NCBI RefSeq assembly: GCF_900172325.1
Contig: NZ_FWFR01000001.1
Location: 1,690,335 to 1,754,334, forward strand
Length of the DNA: 64,000 nt
Source of the DNA: Oceanibacterium hippocampi
GTDB lineage: Bacteria > Pseudomonadota > Alphaproteobacteria > Sneathiellales > Sneathiellaceae
Direction of reading: 5' to 3'
Each line of letters starts with the position of its first letter. Within the stretch, counting starts at the first letter, position 1. The notes under the pieces are model-generated. The model made no database searches, was not told the origin of the DNA, and worked only from the letters and a program-made list of their open reading frames with translations. This document shows, one piece after another, positions 15,538 to 23,311 of this stretch. A program made the translations under genes and the position numbers.

Positions 15538-16698
15538 ATGATATCACGACTGGCGGAGATCCCGGGAATCGGCGTCGACCGGATGGGAAACGCGGCCGAC
15601 GCGCTCGGCAGCGCCGAAATGCTGAGGCTGGAGAATCTCGACACCGACATCCCGCCGCCGGCCGAGGCGGTCGAGGCGACGCGGGCCGCCATCACCCGTG
15701 ACGAGGCCAACAGCTACCTGCCGTTCCTCGGCATCCATTCGCTGCGCCGGGCGGCGGCCGAGCGGGTCTCGAAGGCTGCCGGGCATGCCTACGATCCGGA
15801 CGCGGAATGCATCGTCTCCGCCGGCGGCCTTTCGGGCATCCTCAATGTTCTTCTCGCGCTCATCGAGCCAGGTGACGAGGTCATCATCACCGATCCCGCC
15901 TATGCGGGCCTGATCAACCGCATCCGCCTGGTCGGCGGTAAGCCGGTCTTCGTGCCTCTGGTGGTCCGCGACGGCGGCTGGCGGCTCGATCTCGACGCAC
16001 TGGCGGCGGCCCGTTCGCCGCGCATCCGAGCCGTGCTCACCATGAGCCCCTCGATGCCGAGCGGGGTCGTCCATGACCGGGCCGAGTGGGAGGCGATCGC
16101 CGAGCTCGTCCGGGCAGCGGATGCGTGGCTCATCCATGACGCGGCCATGGAACGGATCCTCTTCACCGGCGCGCCGGTGCTGCATCCGGCCTCGTTCGAC
16201 GGGATGGCCGAACGCACGATCACCATCGGCAGCGTTTCCAAGGAGTACCGCATGATCGGCTGGCGTGTCGGCTGGATCGTCGGGCCGCGCAAGGTGATGA
16301 ACGACGTCGGTCTCGTCAGCCTGTCGAACGTGGTCTGCCAGGTCGGCATCGGCATGCCCGGCGCGGCGGCGGCGATCACCGCGCCCGACGACGGCATTGC
16401 CGCCGCCACGGCGGTGTGGAAGGGGCGGCGCGACCGGATCCTCCGGGAGATGGACGGCCTGCCGGTCGTCCGTCCCGATGGCGGCTGGTCCCTGCTGATC
16501 GACACCGTCGCGCTCGGCATGGCCCCGGCGGAGGCCTCGAAACGGTTGTTCGACAAGGGCCTGATCGCGGCGACGCCGATGACCGGATGGGGCGCGGAGG
16601 AGCGCGCCGGCCGCTATCTCCGCTTCGTCTTCGCCAACGAGCCGGTCGAGCGGCTGGCGGGATTGCGCGAGCGTATCCGCCGCGCCTGGGCGGTCTGA
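15538..16698 (+). CDS. PLP-dependent aminotransferase, class I/II
   Basis: A 386-residue fold-type I aminotransferase. ATG 15538, 7 nt after AAAGGAT, is preferred to a TTG two codons upstream. Family marks are SAGGLSGILNVLLALIEPGDEVIITDPAYAG (cofactor-binding region), NxxxPSG-like SPSMPSGVV, HDAAMERILF (PLP-contacting Asp) and SVSKEYRMIGWRVGWIVGP with the Schiff-base Lys. It transfers an amino group between an amino acid and a 2-oxoacid; the substrate cannot be read from the sequence. It is the first gene of an operon with the dipeptidase-like gene (TGATG junction) and is divergent from the GntR regulator, its likely controller. Confidence 0.88.
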   Translation: MISRLAEIPGIGVDRMGNAADALGSAEMLRLENLDTDIPPPAEAVEATRAAITRDEANSYLPFLGIHSLRRAAAERVSKAAGHAYDPDAECIVSAGGLSGILNVLLALIEPGDEVIITDPAYAGLINRIRLVGGKPVFVPLVVRDGGWRLDLDALAAARSPRIRAVLTMSPSMPSGVVHDRAEWEAIAELVRAADAWLIHDAAMERILFTGAPVLHPASFDGMAERTITIGSVSKEYRMIGWRVGWIVGPRKVMNDVGLVSLSNVVCQVGIGMPGAAAAITAPDDGIAAATAVWKGRRDRILREMDGLPVVRPDGGWSLLIDTVALGMAPAEASKRLFDKGLIAATPMTGWGAEERAGRYLRFVFANEPVERLAGLRERIRRAWAV

Positions 16699-17726
16699 TG
16701 GGCGCCCCGGTCATCCCGCCTGCCGGGGCCGACGCGGCCGACTGGCGGGCGCAACGCCCCTGGCTCGCCACGCTCCCGGTCTGTGACGGCCTGCTTTCCT
16801 GGACCGACTATTTCCTGCCGCCCGGCGCCTCGCTCGTCGAACAACTGAAACGTTTTCAGAATTCCGGTATCGACCATGTCTCGGTGACCGTCGGCGGCAA
16901 GGGCGACACGGCGGAGATGGCGATGCGCACCATCGGCCGGCTGACCGCTTCGCTCCGCGAGGCCGGGATCGCGATCACCGGCAGCCGGGCGGCGATCGAA
17001 CAGGCGCGCGCCGAGGGCCGGCTCACCGCCGCCTTCCATTTCCAGTGCGCGACGCCGATGGCCGGCAGCCTCGATCTTGTCGACGCCTTCTTCGCCGCCG
17101 GCGTGCACCGCGCCATCCTCGCCTACAACGAGGCCAACATCTTCGCCGACGGCTGCCACGAATCCCGCAACGCCGGGCTCACCGGCGCGGGCCGGCGGCT
17201 GGTCGAGCGCATGGACCGGGCCGGGATGCGGATCGACCTCACCCATTGCGGCGAGCGCACGACCTTCGAGGTGGCGGAAATGGCGCTGTCGCGGCCGCCG
17301 CTCTATTCGCATTCGAACGCGCGGGCGCTCTACGATCACGAACGCAACCTGAGCGACGCGCAGATCTGCGCCGCGGCCGAACGAGACATGTTCATCGGCG
17401 TGAACGGGGTCGGCTTCTTCCTCGGCGCCGAAGGCCCGGAGATTCCGCGCGAGATGGCGCGGCACCTGGCCCATATGGCCGGGATCGCCGGGGCCGAGCG
17501 GCTCGGCCTCGGTCTCGACTTCATGTATCTGGAAGGCAGCGACTATGCCTTCTATCACCGGTCGAGATCGACCTGGCCACGCGGCTACCCGTCGCCTCCC
17601 TGGAGCTTCCTGCAGCCGGAACAGGTCGGCGACCTCGTGGAGGCGCTCGAGGCAGAGGGCTTCAGCCGGGACGAGATCGCCGGCATTCTCGGCGCCAACT
17701 ATCTCGCCCGGGTGACGATGCCCTGA
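16698..17726 (+). CDS. Membrane dipeptidase (peptidase M19)-like protein with altered active site
   Basis: A 342-residue protein of the renal dipeptidase TIM-barrel family. The start overlaps the aminotransferase stop by one base. The later metal ligands are recognisable as DLTHCG and YSHSNARAL, and the C-terminal PEQVGDLVEALEAEGFSRDEIAGILGANYLRV-type tail is typical of M19. The first H-x-D ligand pair expected near the N-terminus is not evident: the segment reads VCDGLLSWTDYF. The bridging glutamate is also unclear. The protein may act on a different substrate or be an atypical amidohydrolase. Its last 99 nt are contained in the left copy of the long direct repeat. Confidence 0.78.
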   Translation: MGAPVIPPAGADAADWRAQRPWLATLPVCDGLLSWTDYFLPPGASLVEQLKRFQNSGIDHVSVTVGGKGDTAEMAMRTIGRLTASLREAGIAITGSRAAIEQARAEGRLTAAFHFQCATPMAGSLDLVDAFFAAGVHRAILAYNEANIFADGCHESRNAGLTGAGRRLVERMDRAGMRIDLTHCGERTTFEVAEMALSRPPLYSHSNARALYDHERNLSDAQICAAAERDMFIGVNGVGFFLGAEGPEIPREMARHLAHMAGIAGAERLGLGLDFMYLEGSDYAFYHRSRSTWPRGYPSPPWSFLQPEQVGDLVEALEAEGFSRDEIAGILGANYLARVTMP

Positions 17727-18014
17727 TCTGCCGGTCGGCCCGAAGCGGCCTCAGGCGGCGTTGAGCAACGTTCCGGCGATCCGTTCCGCGTCCGCCTCGT
17801 CGAGGGCGCGGGCGTTCGCCTGGCACATCGGCTGGTTCTCGGGCGCCAGCGTCAGCGCCGCCAGCCGCCCGGCATCGGCACCGGTCAGGCCGCTGTCGTC
17901 GAGCGCGATCTTGAGCTCGACCTTGCGCAGGAAGGCGTCGTAATGGGCGGCGAGGCTGGCCGCCAGTTCGGCGTCCGACTTGCCGTCCGAGGGCGCCCCC
18001 ATGGCGCGCGCGAC
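17628..18014. repeat. Left copy of the 387/386-bp direct repeat flanking the ABC-3C island
   Basis: This segment is repeated at 21850-22235 in the same orientation. I aligned the copies by eye: they differ by one extra base in a G/C run (around 17737) and one C/G substitution (17856 region, synonymous in the dehydrogenase). It spans the last 33 codons of the dipeptidase gene, the 24-bp gap and the last 88 codons of the convergent dehydrogenase gene. The match stops sharply at both ends (17627/21849 and 18015/22236). Confidence 0.95.
17751..18014 (-). pseudogene. 3' fragment of the iron-containing alcohol dehydrogenase gene
   Basis: This encodes the last 87 residues (from VARAMGAPSDGKS to the end LLNAA) of the dehydrogenase whose complete copy is at 21972-23150. 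The homology stops at 18014 where island DNA begins. Upstream on the minus strand the frame runs on into unrelated sequence, so no functional protein is expected. It is a by-product of the duplication that accompanied island insertion. Confidence 0.9.
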
Positions 18015-18184
18015 AACGACCGGAGTTAACGCGCCCCCGTCTTGCCGCCATCTCACCGAGCAGAGATGCCTCGCACCCCTTGCGTTCCCGACAAGGAGGG
18101 AGGTTTCATCTTCCCCATACAGGGCCCGACTTACAAACCGCATGCTACACTTGCTGGTGAAAACTTGGGTCGCAAGAATCATTT

Positions 18185-18212
18185 TTGACTCGTCTTTCCA
18201 ACATGTTATTTT
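18185..18212 (+). promoter_or_regulatory. Probable promoter of the ABC-3C operon
   Basis: TTGACT (18185-18190) and TATTTT (18207-18212), 16 bp apart, precede the first island gene by 24 bp. The region is strongly AT-rich. A sigma-70-like promoter inside the island would make the module self-sufficient wherever it inserts. Confidence 0.45.
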
Positions 18213-18235
18213 TGTAAAAAAATGAGAAAAACTAT

Positions 18236-19423
18236 ATGAACCAAGATACAAAATATAGTGCTGGTAGCTCCCTGGCCGGATATCTGTTTCAGTGCAGGCT
18301 TGCGTTACTCCGCGGGCTTGAACTGGCCCGCAAGAGTCCTGCCAGTGATATATCGATCGAGAAGTTTGACGACATATCCTTTGAAACTGATGATTTGGCA
18401 AAGTGCCTCATTCAGGCAAAACATCACATCACTACAAAATCGGTAGACAACAAAAGCGTTGACGTCTGGAAGACAATTGGCATCTGGACCGACGGCTTCG
18501 TCAGAGGAGTGTTTCAAGGAGAAAAGACGACGTGCTTTCTTATCACAACGGCAACCGCCGCCGATGGATCAGCGCTCGCAAAGCTTCGTGATGGAGCTTC
18601 TGAGCAAGACCGTGCAGATGCTCTTGCTATCCTTCGCAAGGCTGCGGAGGAGTCCAATAACAAGGCCACAGAATCGGCGCGAAAAAAATTTATGAAACTC
18701 AGCGATTACGAAGCAAAGCGACTGATTGCAAAGATTACTGTGTACGATAATCACTCGAATCTGACTGATGTAATGAGTGATATTGAAGCCGAGCTTGTGC
18801 TTATAGCTCCTGGAAAAACCGGATTGGCAGCTCAGTATCTTGAAGGCTGGTGGTTGAGAGTTGTAGGTGAGCAGTTGATAGCAAGGAAGAGCTCCACGAT
18901 ACCGATTCAGCATATCATCATCAAAGCCAGTGAGATCGGTCGCAGCCTTCAGAAAGAGTCCTTGCCACTGGACGACCCAGATGTACTTGAGGTCAAGGAA
19001 TACTCTGAAGACGATGAAAGGCGAATTTTTGTTCGCCAGTTGCGGGCGATACAAATTTCCGACAGATATATCGAAGGCGCAGTTTATGATTATTATCGCG
19101 CCTACGCTCAAAGGTCGAAATGGGCGCGTGAAAACCTGATACTTGAAAACGAACTTGGAGATTATGACCGGAAACTTGAAGATTCCTGGCGGCGAAAGTT
19201 TGATGGCGAGTGCATTTCTTCGGAACCCCTGACCGAAACTGATAGGATAAAGCTTGGCAGATTACTTTACATTTGGGCATCACAGGAGTCTGTCGCTCTC
19301 AGAAACATTGTTGAGAAATGGATTACCGCCGGATCGTTTCATGGGCTTTCTGATGAGCTCCGCATTAGGTGGCATCCCGAATTTCCGCAACTCCTGAAAG
19401 ACGCGGAGATGGAGGATGCGTGA
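18236..19423 (+). CDS. ABC-three-component system protein with Cap4/DUF4297-like nuclease N-terminus
   Basis: A 395-residue protein, first gene of the island operon. Residues 8-65 (SAGSSLAGYLFQCRLALLRGL, then E42, D45, D46 in IEKFDDISF and Q60-x-K62 in LIQAKHH) match the beginning of the restriction-endonuclease-like dsDNA nuclease domain found in Cap4/DUF4297 conflict proteins, with the D...QxK metal-site pattern. The remainder is helical and ends in a domain found in ABC-3C effector subunits. The family role is as toxin or effector in phage defence, held in check or triggered by the ATPase. It overlaps the middle-component gene by 8 nt. Codon use and GC content are unlike the host genes. 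Nuclease activity itself is inferred. Confidence 0.75.
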   Translation: MNQDTKYSAGSSLAGYLFQCRLALLRGLELARKSPASDISIEKFDDISFETDDLAKCLIQAKHHITTKSVDNKSVDVWKTIGIWTDGFVRGVFQGEKTTCFLITTATAADGSALAKLRDGASEQDRADALAILRKAAEESNNKATESARKKFMKLSDYEAKRLIAKITVYDNHSNLTDVMSDIEAELVLIAPGKTGLAAQYLEGWWLRVVGEQLIARKSSTIPIQHIIIKASEIGRSLQKESLPLDDPDVLEVKEYSEDDERRIFVRQLRAIQISDRYIEGAVYDYYRAYAQRSKWARENLILENELGDYDRKLEDSWRRKFDGECISSEPLTETDRIKLGRLLYIWASQESVALRNIVEKWITAGSFHGLSDELRIRWHPEFPQLLKDAEMEDA

Positions 19424-19919
19424 ACACTGGCAAGCACATGCTCGCGAGGAAAGTGTTCTCTTCAACCCAGCCTTTTTGGGCTCGCTACTATGTGACTTCA
19501 GCCATGAATTCTACAAAGCGAAGAGCGCTCCGTGCCCTGTGACGCTGACATTTCTCGCGGCTGGGATTAGCCTTCATCGCCAGACCCGTCAGATGCTTCC
19601 AGGAACAACGGCCACAGCGCTTTATGAGTGGCTACAGGACCATCAGGATGTCCTGGTGGATCTTCCTCGCCGTGTGCGCGGCCTGTCCCCGTTCTTGCGT
19701 GAAGCCTTGATGTTTTCTCTGCATCAGAACACCCTTAAGTTTGAGGCTGGTCATGGGTTGGTCGCCGGAACGAAGAAGGGCCACTTCACCCCCGCAATTC
19801 TTAAATCAAGCACACCGGATATGATTGGTGTCGTCCAGAGGATGCGGTTTCTCGCCAGATGGTTCGCAAAATCCGGTTCTGAGGCATCGATTCTTGCTGC
19901 CTGGGGGGTGCGCCCATGA
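19416..19919 (+). CDS. ABC-three-component system middle component
   Basis: A 167-residue protein starting at ATG 19416 just after GATGGAGG. Features seen are EESVLFNPAFLGSLLCDFSHEFYKA near the N-terminus, FLAAGISLHRQTRQMLP, and FTPAILKSSTPDMIGVVQRMRFLARWFAKSGSEASILAAWGVRP at the end. This pattern (NPAF..., then a final GRWFA-like helix before a short tail) is that of the three-component ABC system middle components, small adaptors that bridge effector and ATPase. It overlaps both neighbours (8 nt before, ATGA after), the standard ABC-3C gene order. No enzymatic motif is apparent. Confidence 0.8.
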   Translation: MREHWQAHAREESVLFNPAFLGSLLCDFSHEFYKAKSAPCPVTLTFLAAGISLHRQTRQMLPGTTATALYEWLQDHQDVLVDLPRRVRGLSPFLREALMFSLHQNTLKFEAGHGLVAGTKKGHFTPAILKSSTPDMIGVVQRMRFLARWFAKSGSEASILAAWGVRP

Positions 19920-21850
19920 GCTTTATTATACGCGCTATAGTGCTCTACAGCCATGACGGGCGGAAGCGTATCCTTTCGTTCTCCGCCTCCGGCCTCAATA
20001 TCATCACAGGGAAATCCAAAACGGGAAAATCGGCGATCATTGATATCGTGGATTACTGCCTGGGGCGGGGCGGCTACAACATTGCTGAAGGTGAGATCAG
20101 GCGCCGCGTATCCTGGTATGGGCTTCATCTAGAAAATGCTGGCGATGAGGTATTTGTTGCTCGCGACAATCCCGGACCGGGAACCTCCACTGGATCGAAA
20201 GTCTACTACCGGCGCGGCCGAGTTGAAGGCTATCCCGACGTAGAGGAGATCGAGAAAAACATCACAGGTTCCAGCCTGAAGACTCTCATGACGCAGTTTG
20301 CTGGAATTGTCGAAAACGAGCATCGCCCGACCACCGGAACGCGCGATCCTTTGAGTGCGAACATTTCTCATTCGCTTTTCATGTGTTTCCAGCCCCAAGG
20401 AATCATTGCCAGCAAGGATCAACTGTTTAACCGGATGAACGATGCGTTCAGGGTTCTAGCTCTGCGTGATACCCTGCCTTATTTCCTTGGAGCAGTAGAC
20501 GAGGACCATTTTCGGCATTTGGCCGAACTGGATGAGTTGCGCAAGAAACTGCGGTTGCTTGAGGCTCAGGAAGCCAAGAAACTTCAAGCGGTTGAGATCA
20601 GTAGAGAGCGCGTGGTTCGCCTAGTCAACGAAGGCAAACGACTAGCGCTCATCCCGCAGGAGTTTCAGGTCATCGATGACACGGTTTTTGATTTTCTGAT
20701 CCAGGTTGCAGGCTCCGATATCGATGAAGTCGCCATCTATACCGATTTTGGAGAAACTGTTGCGCAACTTGAACTTCAGCGCGCAGCGCTTTGGAGGCGG
20801 ATTTCCGAGTTGAACCAGGACCGCAAAGCCGCTCAAAGTTACGTGTTGGCGCAGAGCGAGTATGGGAGAGAGGTTTCGGAGCAGCGGGCGCGGTTGAGTA
20901 GCATCGGCCTTTACAAGGCCGACTGTGGCGATAAATCCCGGTGTCCCGTTTGCAGTGCTGAGCATGACCAGCCCGTCGCGGCTGTTGATGACATTAACAA
21001 GGCACTTGCAGGTATCGATGAACAGCTCACCTCGGTTCGCAAAGAAAGTCCGCATCTCCAGCGCCACATCAATGCTCTGGATGCGGAGATCGAGCGGTTG
21101 TCCGGTGACTTGCGAGAAACATCCCGTGAATTGCGCGCCGCCATTGCTTCGGATGAAGAGGCCAAGGGCGAGCAGGAGCAGCTTGTTGCCAGAGCCCGTT
21201 ACATCGGGCGGTTGACCAACTTTCTGGAAACTATATTGCCAAACGAGGAAAACGGACCGGGAGAGAGCGAAATTGATCAGGTCAAGGCTATGATCGAGGC
21301 TGTTCTGTCGAAGATCCGCTCTGAAGAAGTCGAATCCAAAATGGATACGTTTTTGGACCTGATTGGTCAAAAGATGACAATGTATTCAAACCGACTTGAA
21401 TTGGAACACAAGGGCAGCTCTCTTCGCTTGGATGTCAAGAAGCTGACTGTGGTGGCAAACACCGAGAATGGTCCGATCCCGCTCAATCGGATGGGCAGCG
21501 GCGAGAATTGGGTTGGATATCACGTGCTCGCGCATCTAGCTCTGCACTGGTGGTTTCGACGTAAATCACGTCCGGTCCCGGCGTTCTTGATCCTCGACCA
21601 GCCGACACAGGCGTATTATCCTCCCGACGCACAAGATGGTAGCTTGGATGAGATCGAGATCGATGATGATCGCTCGGCAGTCCTGTCATTGTTCCGCCTG
21701 ATGCAATCGGCTTGCGAAGAAATTGAGGCGCCGTTTCAGCTTGTTGTCCTCGACCACGCGCATTTGCGCGAAAAGTGGTTTGAAGATGCAATCGTTGAGG
21801 AATGGCGCGGCGACAACGCACTCGTGCCGTACGATTGGCCTGTAAACTAG
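19916..21850 (+). CDS. DUF3732 SMC/Rad50-like ATPase of the ABC-three-component system
   Basis: A 644-residue ATPase. Walker A is GKSKTGKSA (residues 32-40) in GLNIITGKSKTGKSAIIDIVDYCLG, the DUF3732 signature. A long coiled-coil region (about 180-430) is interrupted by a Rad50-like zinc hook, C343-P-V-C346. The C-terminal lobe has an ABC signature-like NRMGSGENWVGYH (M526-N531) and Walker B LILDQPTQAYYPPD (D561), with Gln replacing the usual Glu. Such proteins are thought to sense DNA or phage structures and control the associated effector. The TAG stop ends on the first base of the right repeat copy, so the gene reaches exactly to the island boundary. Slight C-terminal trimming at the junction is possible. 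Confidence 0.85.
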   Translation: MSFIIRAIVLYSHDGRKRILSFSASGLNIITGKSKTGKSAIIDIVDYCLGRGGYNIAEGEIRRRVSWYGLHLENAGDEVFVARDNPGPGTSTGSKVYYRRGRVEGYPDVEEIEKNITGSSLKTLMTQFAGIVENEHRPTTGTRDPLSANISHSLFMCFQPQGIIASKDQLFNRMNDAFRVLALRDTLPYFLGAVDEDHFRHLAELDELRKKLRLLEAQEAKKLQAVEISRERVVRLVNEGKRLALIPQEFQVIDDTVFDFLIQVAGSDIDEVAIYTDFGETVAQLELQRAALWRRISELNQDRKAAQSYVLAQSEYGREVSEQRARLSSIGLYKADCGDKSRCPVCSAEHDQPVAAVDDINKALAGIDEQLTSVRKESPHLQRHINALDAEIERLSGDLRETSRELRAAIASDEEAKGEQEQLVARARYIGRLTNFLETILPNEENGPGESEIDQVKAMIEAVLSKIRSEEVESKMDTFLDLIGQKMTMYSNRLELEHKGSSLRLDVKKLTVVANTENGPIPLNRMGSGENWVGYHVLAHLALHWWFRRKSRPVPAFLILDQPTQAYYPPDAQDGSLDEIEIDDDRSAVLSLFRLMQSACEEIEAPFQLVVLDHAHLREKWFEDAIVEEWRGDNALVPYDWPVN

Positions 21851-21948
21851 GCGACCTCGTGGAGGCGCTCGAGGCAGAGGGCTTCAGCCGGGACGAGATC
21901 GCCGGCATTCTCGGCGCCAACTATCTCGCCCGGGTGACGATGCCCTGA
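21850..21948 (+). pseudogene. 3' fragment of the M19 dipeptidase-like gene
   Basis: The last 32 codons and stop of the gene at 16698-17726 are repeated here, starting at a codon boundary. They lack any start and follow directly on the stop of the island ATPase gene. It is the reciprocal partner of the dehydrogenase fragment at the left end. Confidence 0.9.
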
Positions 21949-22235
21949 TCTGCCGGTCGCCCGAAGCGGCCTCAGGCGGCGTTGAGCAACGTTCCGGCGA
22001 TCCGTTCCGCGTCCGCCTCGTCGAGGGCGCGGGCGTTCGCCTGGCACATCGGCTGGTTCTCGGGCGCCAGCGTCAGGGCCGCCAGCCGCCCGGCATCGGC
22101 ACCGGTCAGGCCGCTGTCGTCGAGCGCGATCTTGAGCTCGACCTTGCGCAGGAAGGCGTCGTAATGGGCGGCGAGGCTGGCCGCCAGTTCGGCGTCCGAC
22201 TTGCCGTCCGAGGGCGCCCCCATGGCGCGCGCGAC
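21850..22235. repeat. Right copy of the 387/386-bp direct repeat flanking the ABC-3C island
   Basis: This is the second copy of 17628-18014, one base shorter. It supplies the 3' end of the intact dehydrogenase gene. Homologous recombination between the copies would precisely excise the island and restore a single uninterrupted dipeptidase/dehydrogenase junction. Confidence 0.95.
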
Positions 22236-23150
22236 CGCCGCGTGGCGGGCCGGCGCGGCCTCGGCGTTGAAGTCGAGCGCGGCGCGCAGGCAGAGCCCGA
22301 CGGCGCGGCCGTGGTGGACGCCGGCGAGCGCGCCGAGCGCGTGCCCCATGGCATGGGCGACGCCGGTGCCCGTCGAATCGAAGCCGAGCCCGGCCAGCGC
22401 CGCGGCGATCAGCATCATGCCGCGGGCTTCCAGGTCGTCCGGCGTCGAGACCGCGCGCGGCAGATGCTCGGTGATCAGGCGGATCGCATGCAGGCAGTTG
22501 GCGTCGGCGACCGGCTGGCTGCGCTTCACCGTGCAGCCCTCGATCGCATGGACCATGGCGTCGACCCCGGTCGCCGCCGTCAGGTGCTTCGGCAGCGTCA
22601 CCGTCAGCGTCGGGTCGAGCAGCGCCAGGTCGGCGCGCAGTTCCTCGCCCCAGGCCCAGAGCTTGCGGTGGTCGGCCGAGGTGATGACCGAGGTCCGCGT
22701 CACCTCCGAGCCGGTCCCGGCGGTGGTCGGGATCATGATTTTCGGGAGCGGATTCCTCGGCAGCCGGTTCTGGCCGAGTGCGTAGTGTTCCGCCGGCTCC
22801 GACGCCGGCGCGATCGCCGCGGCGAGCTTGGCGACGTCAAGCGCCGAGCCGCCGCCGAGCCCGATGACGACACTGCCGGGGTTGGCGCGGGCGATGTCGG
22901 CGGCCTGGTCGACCGAGGCGGCGGTCGGATCGCTCTTGACCTCGTGGAACAGGGTCACCTTCAGGCCCCCGCCCCCGACGATGTCGGTGATGCGCCTGGC
23001 CACGCCGCTCGCGACGATGCCGGGATCGCTCACCACCAGCACGTGGCGGGCGTCGCGGGCGAGCCGGCCGATATCCTTCGGCAGGCCGTCGACGCGATTC
23101 TCGGCGAAGGCGATGGAGCTGGCGCTCTGCTGGGTAAAGGCTGCGGGCAT
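21972..23150 (-). CDS. Iron-containing alcohol dehydrogenase / maleylacetate reductase-like
   Basis: A 392-residue group III metal-dependent dehydrogenase. Visible features are GLGGGSALDVAKLAA (NAD(P) binding), IPTTAGTGSEVTRTSVI, GVDAMVHAIEG (metal Asp and His) and GTGVAHAMGHALGALAGVHHG (two further metal His). These enzymes reduce aldehydes, or double bonds in the case of maleylacetate reductase, with NAD(P)H and Fe2+ or another divalent metal. It converges on the aminotransferase/M19 operon in the ancestral arrangement. Its 3' 264 nt lie within the right direct repeat, and a severed copy of that tail lies at 17751-18014. Substrate unknown. Confidence 0.88.
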   Translation of the reverse strand: MPAAFTQQSASSIAFAENRVDGLPKDIGRLARDARHVLVVSDPGIVASGVARRITDIVGGGGLKVTLFHEVKSDPTAASVDQAADIARANPGSVVIGLGGGSALDVAKLAAAIAPASEPAEHYALGQNRLPRNPLPKIMIPTTAGTGSEVTRTSVITSADHRKLWAWGEELRADLALLDPTLTVTLPKHLTAATGVDAMVHAIEGCTVKRSQPVADANCLHAIRLITEHLPRAVSTPDDLEARGMMLIAAALAGLGFDSTGTGVAHAMGHALGALAGVHHGRAVGLCLRAALDFNAEAAPARHAAVARAMGAPSDGKSDAELAASLAAHYDAFLRKVELKIALDDSGLTGADAGRLAALTLAPENQPMCQANARALDEADAERIAGTLLNAA

Positions 23151-23311
23151 GGTCTTCTGTCCTCCGGTTCTGCGCGAAGGGTAGTCGATGGTGCGCCCGG
23201 CGCAAGCCGCTTTTCGACACGGTGTTGCACGCCGGAGCCGGCCGCGCGATTGCAGTTGTGCGGGGACATGGCGTGAGGCAGATTCATCAGCGTTGGCTGA
23301 TGGGTGTGGCG

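Larger units (their letters stand above)
18015..21849. mobile_element. Low-GC genomic island carrying an ABC-three-component conflict system
   Basis: 3835 bp of visibly lower GC content (roughly half G+C by eye, against about 70% in the flanks) lie between the two direct-repeat copies. The cargo is a promoter and three overlapping plus-strand genes, nothing else. No transposase, integrase, tRNA or terminal inverted repeat was found. Repeats of about 387 bp are far too long for a transposon target duplication. The structure instead matches homologous integration of a circular molecule that carried a copy of the host segment. The first 220 bp hold no recognisable gene apart from the promoter. 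Confidence 0.85.

Noticed and set aside
17751-18401. A 216-codon minus-strand frame at the left island edge
   Set aside because: It joins a truncated dehydrogenase tail to island DNA and runs antisense into the nuclease-like gene; treated as a pseudogene fragment only.
18015-21849. Island as a transposon or integrative element
   Set aside because: No transposase, integrase, terminal inverted repeats or short target duplication; the flanking repeats are 386-387 bp of host genes.
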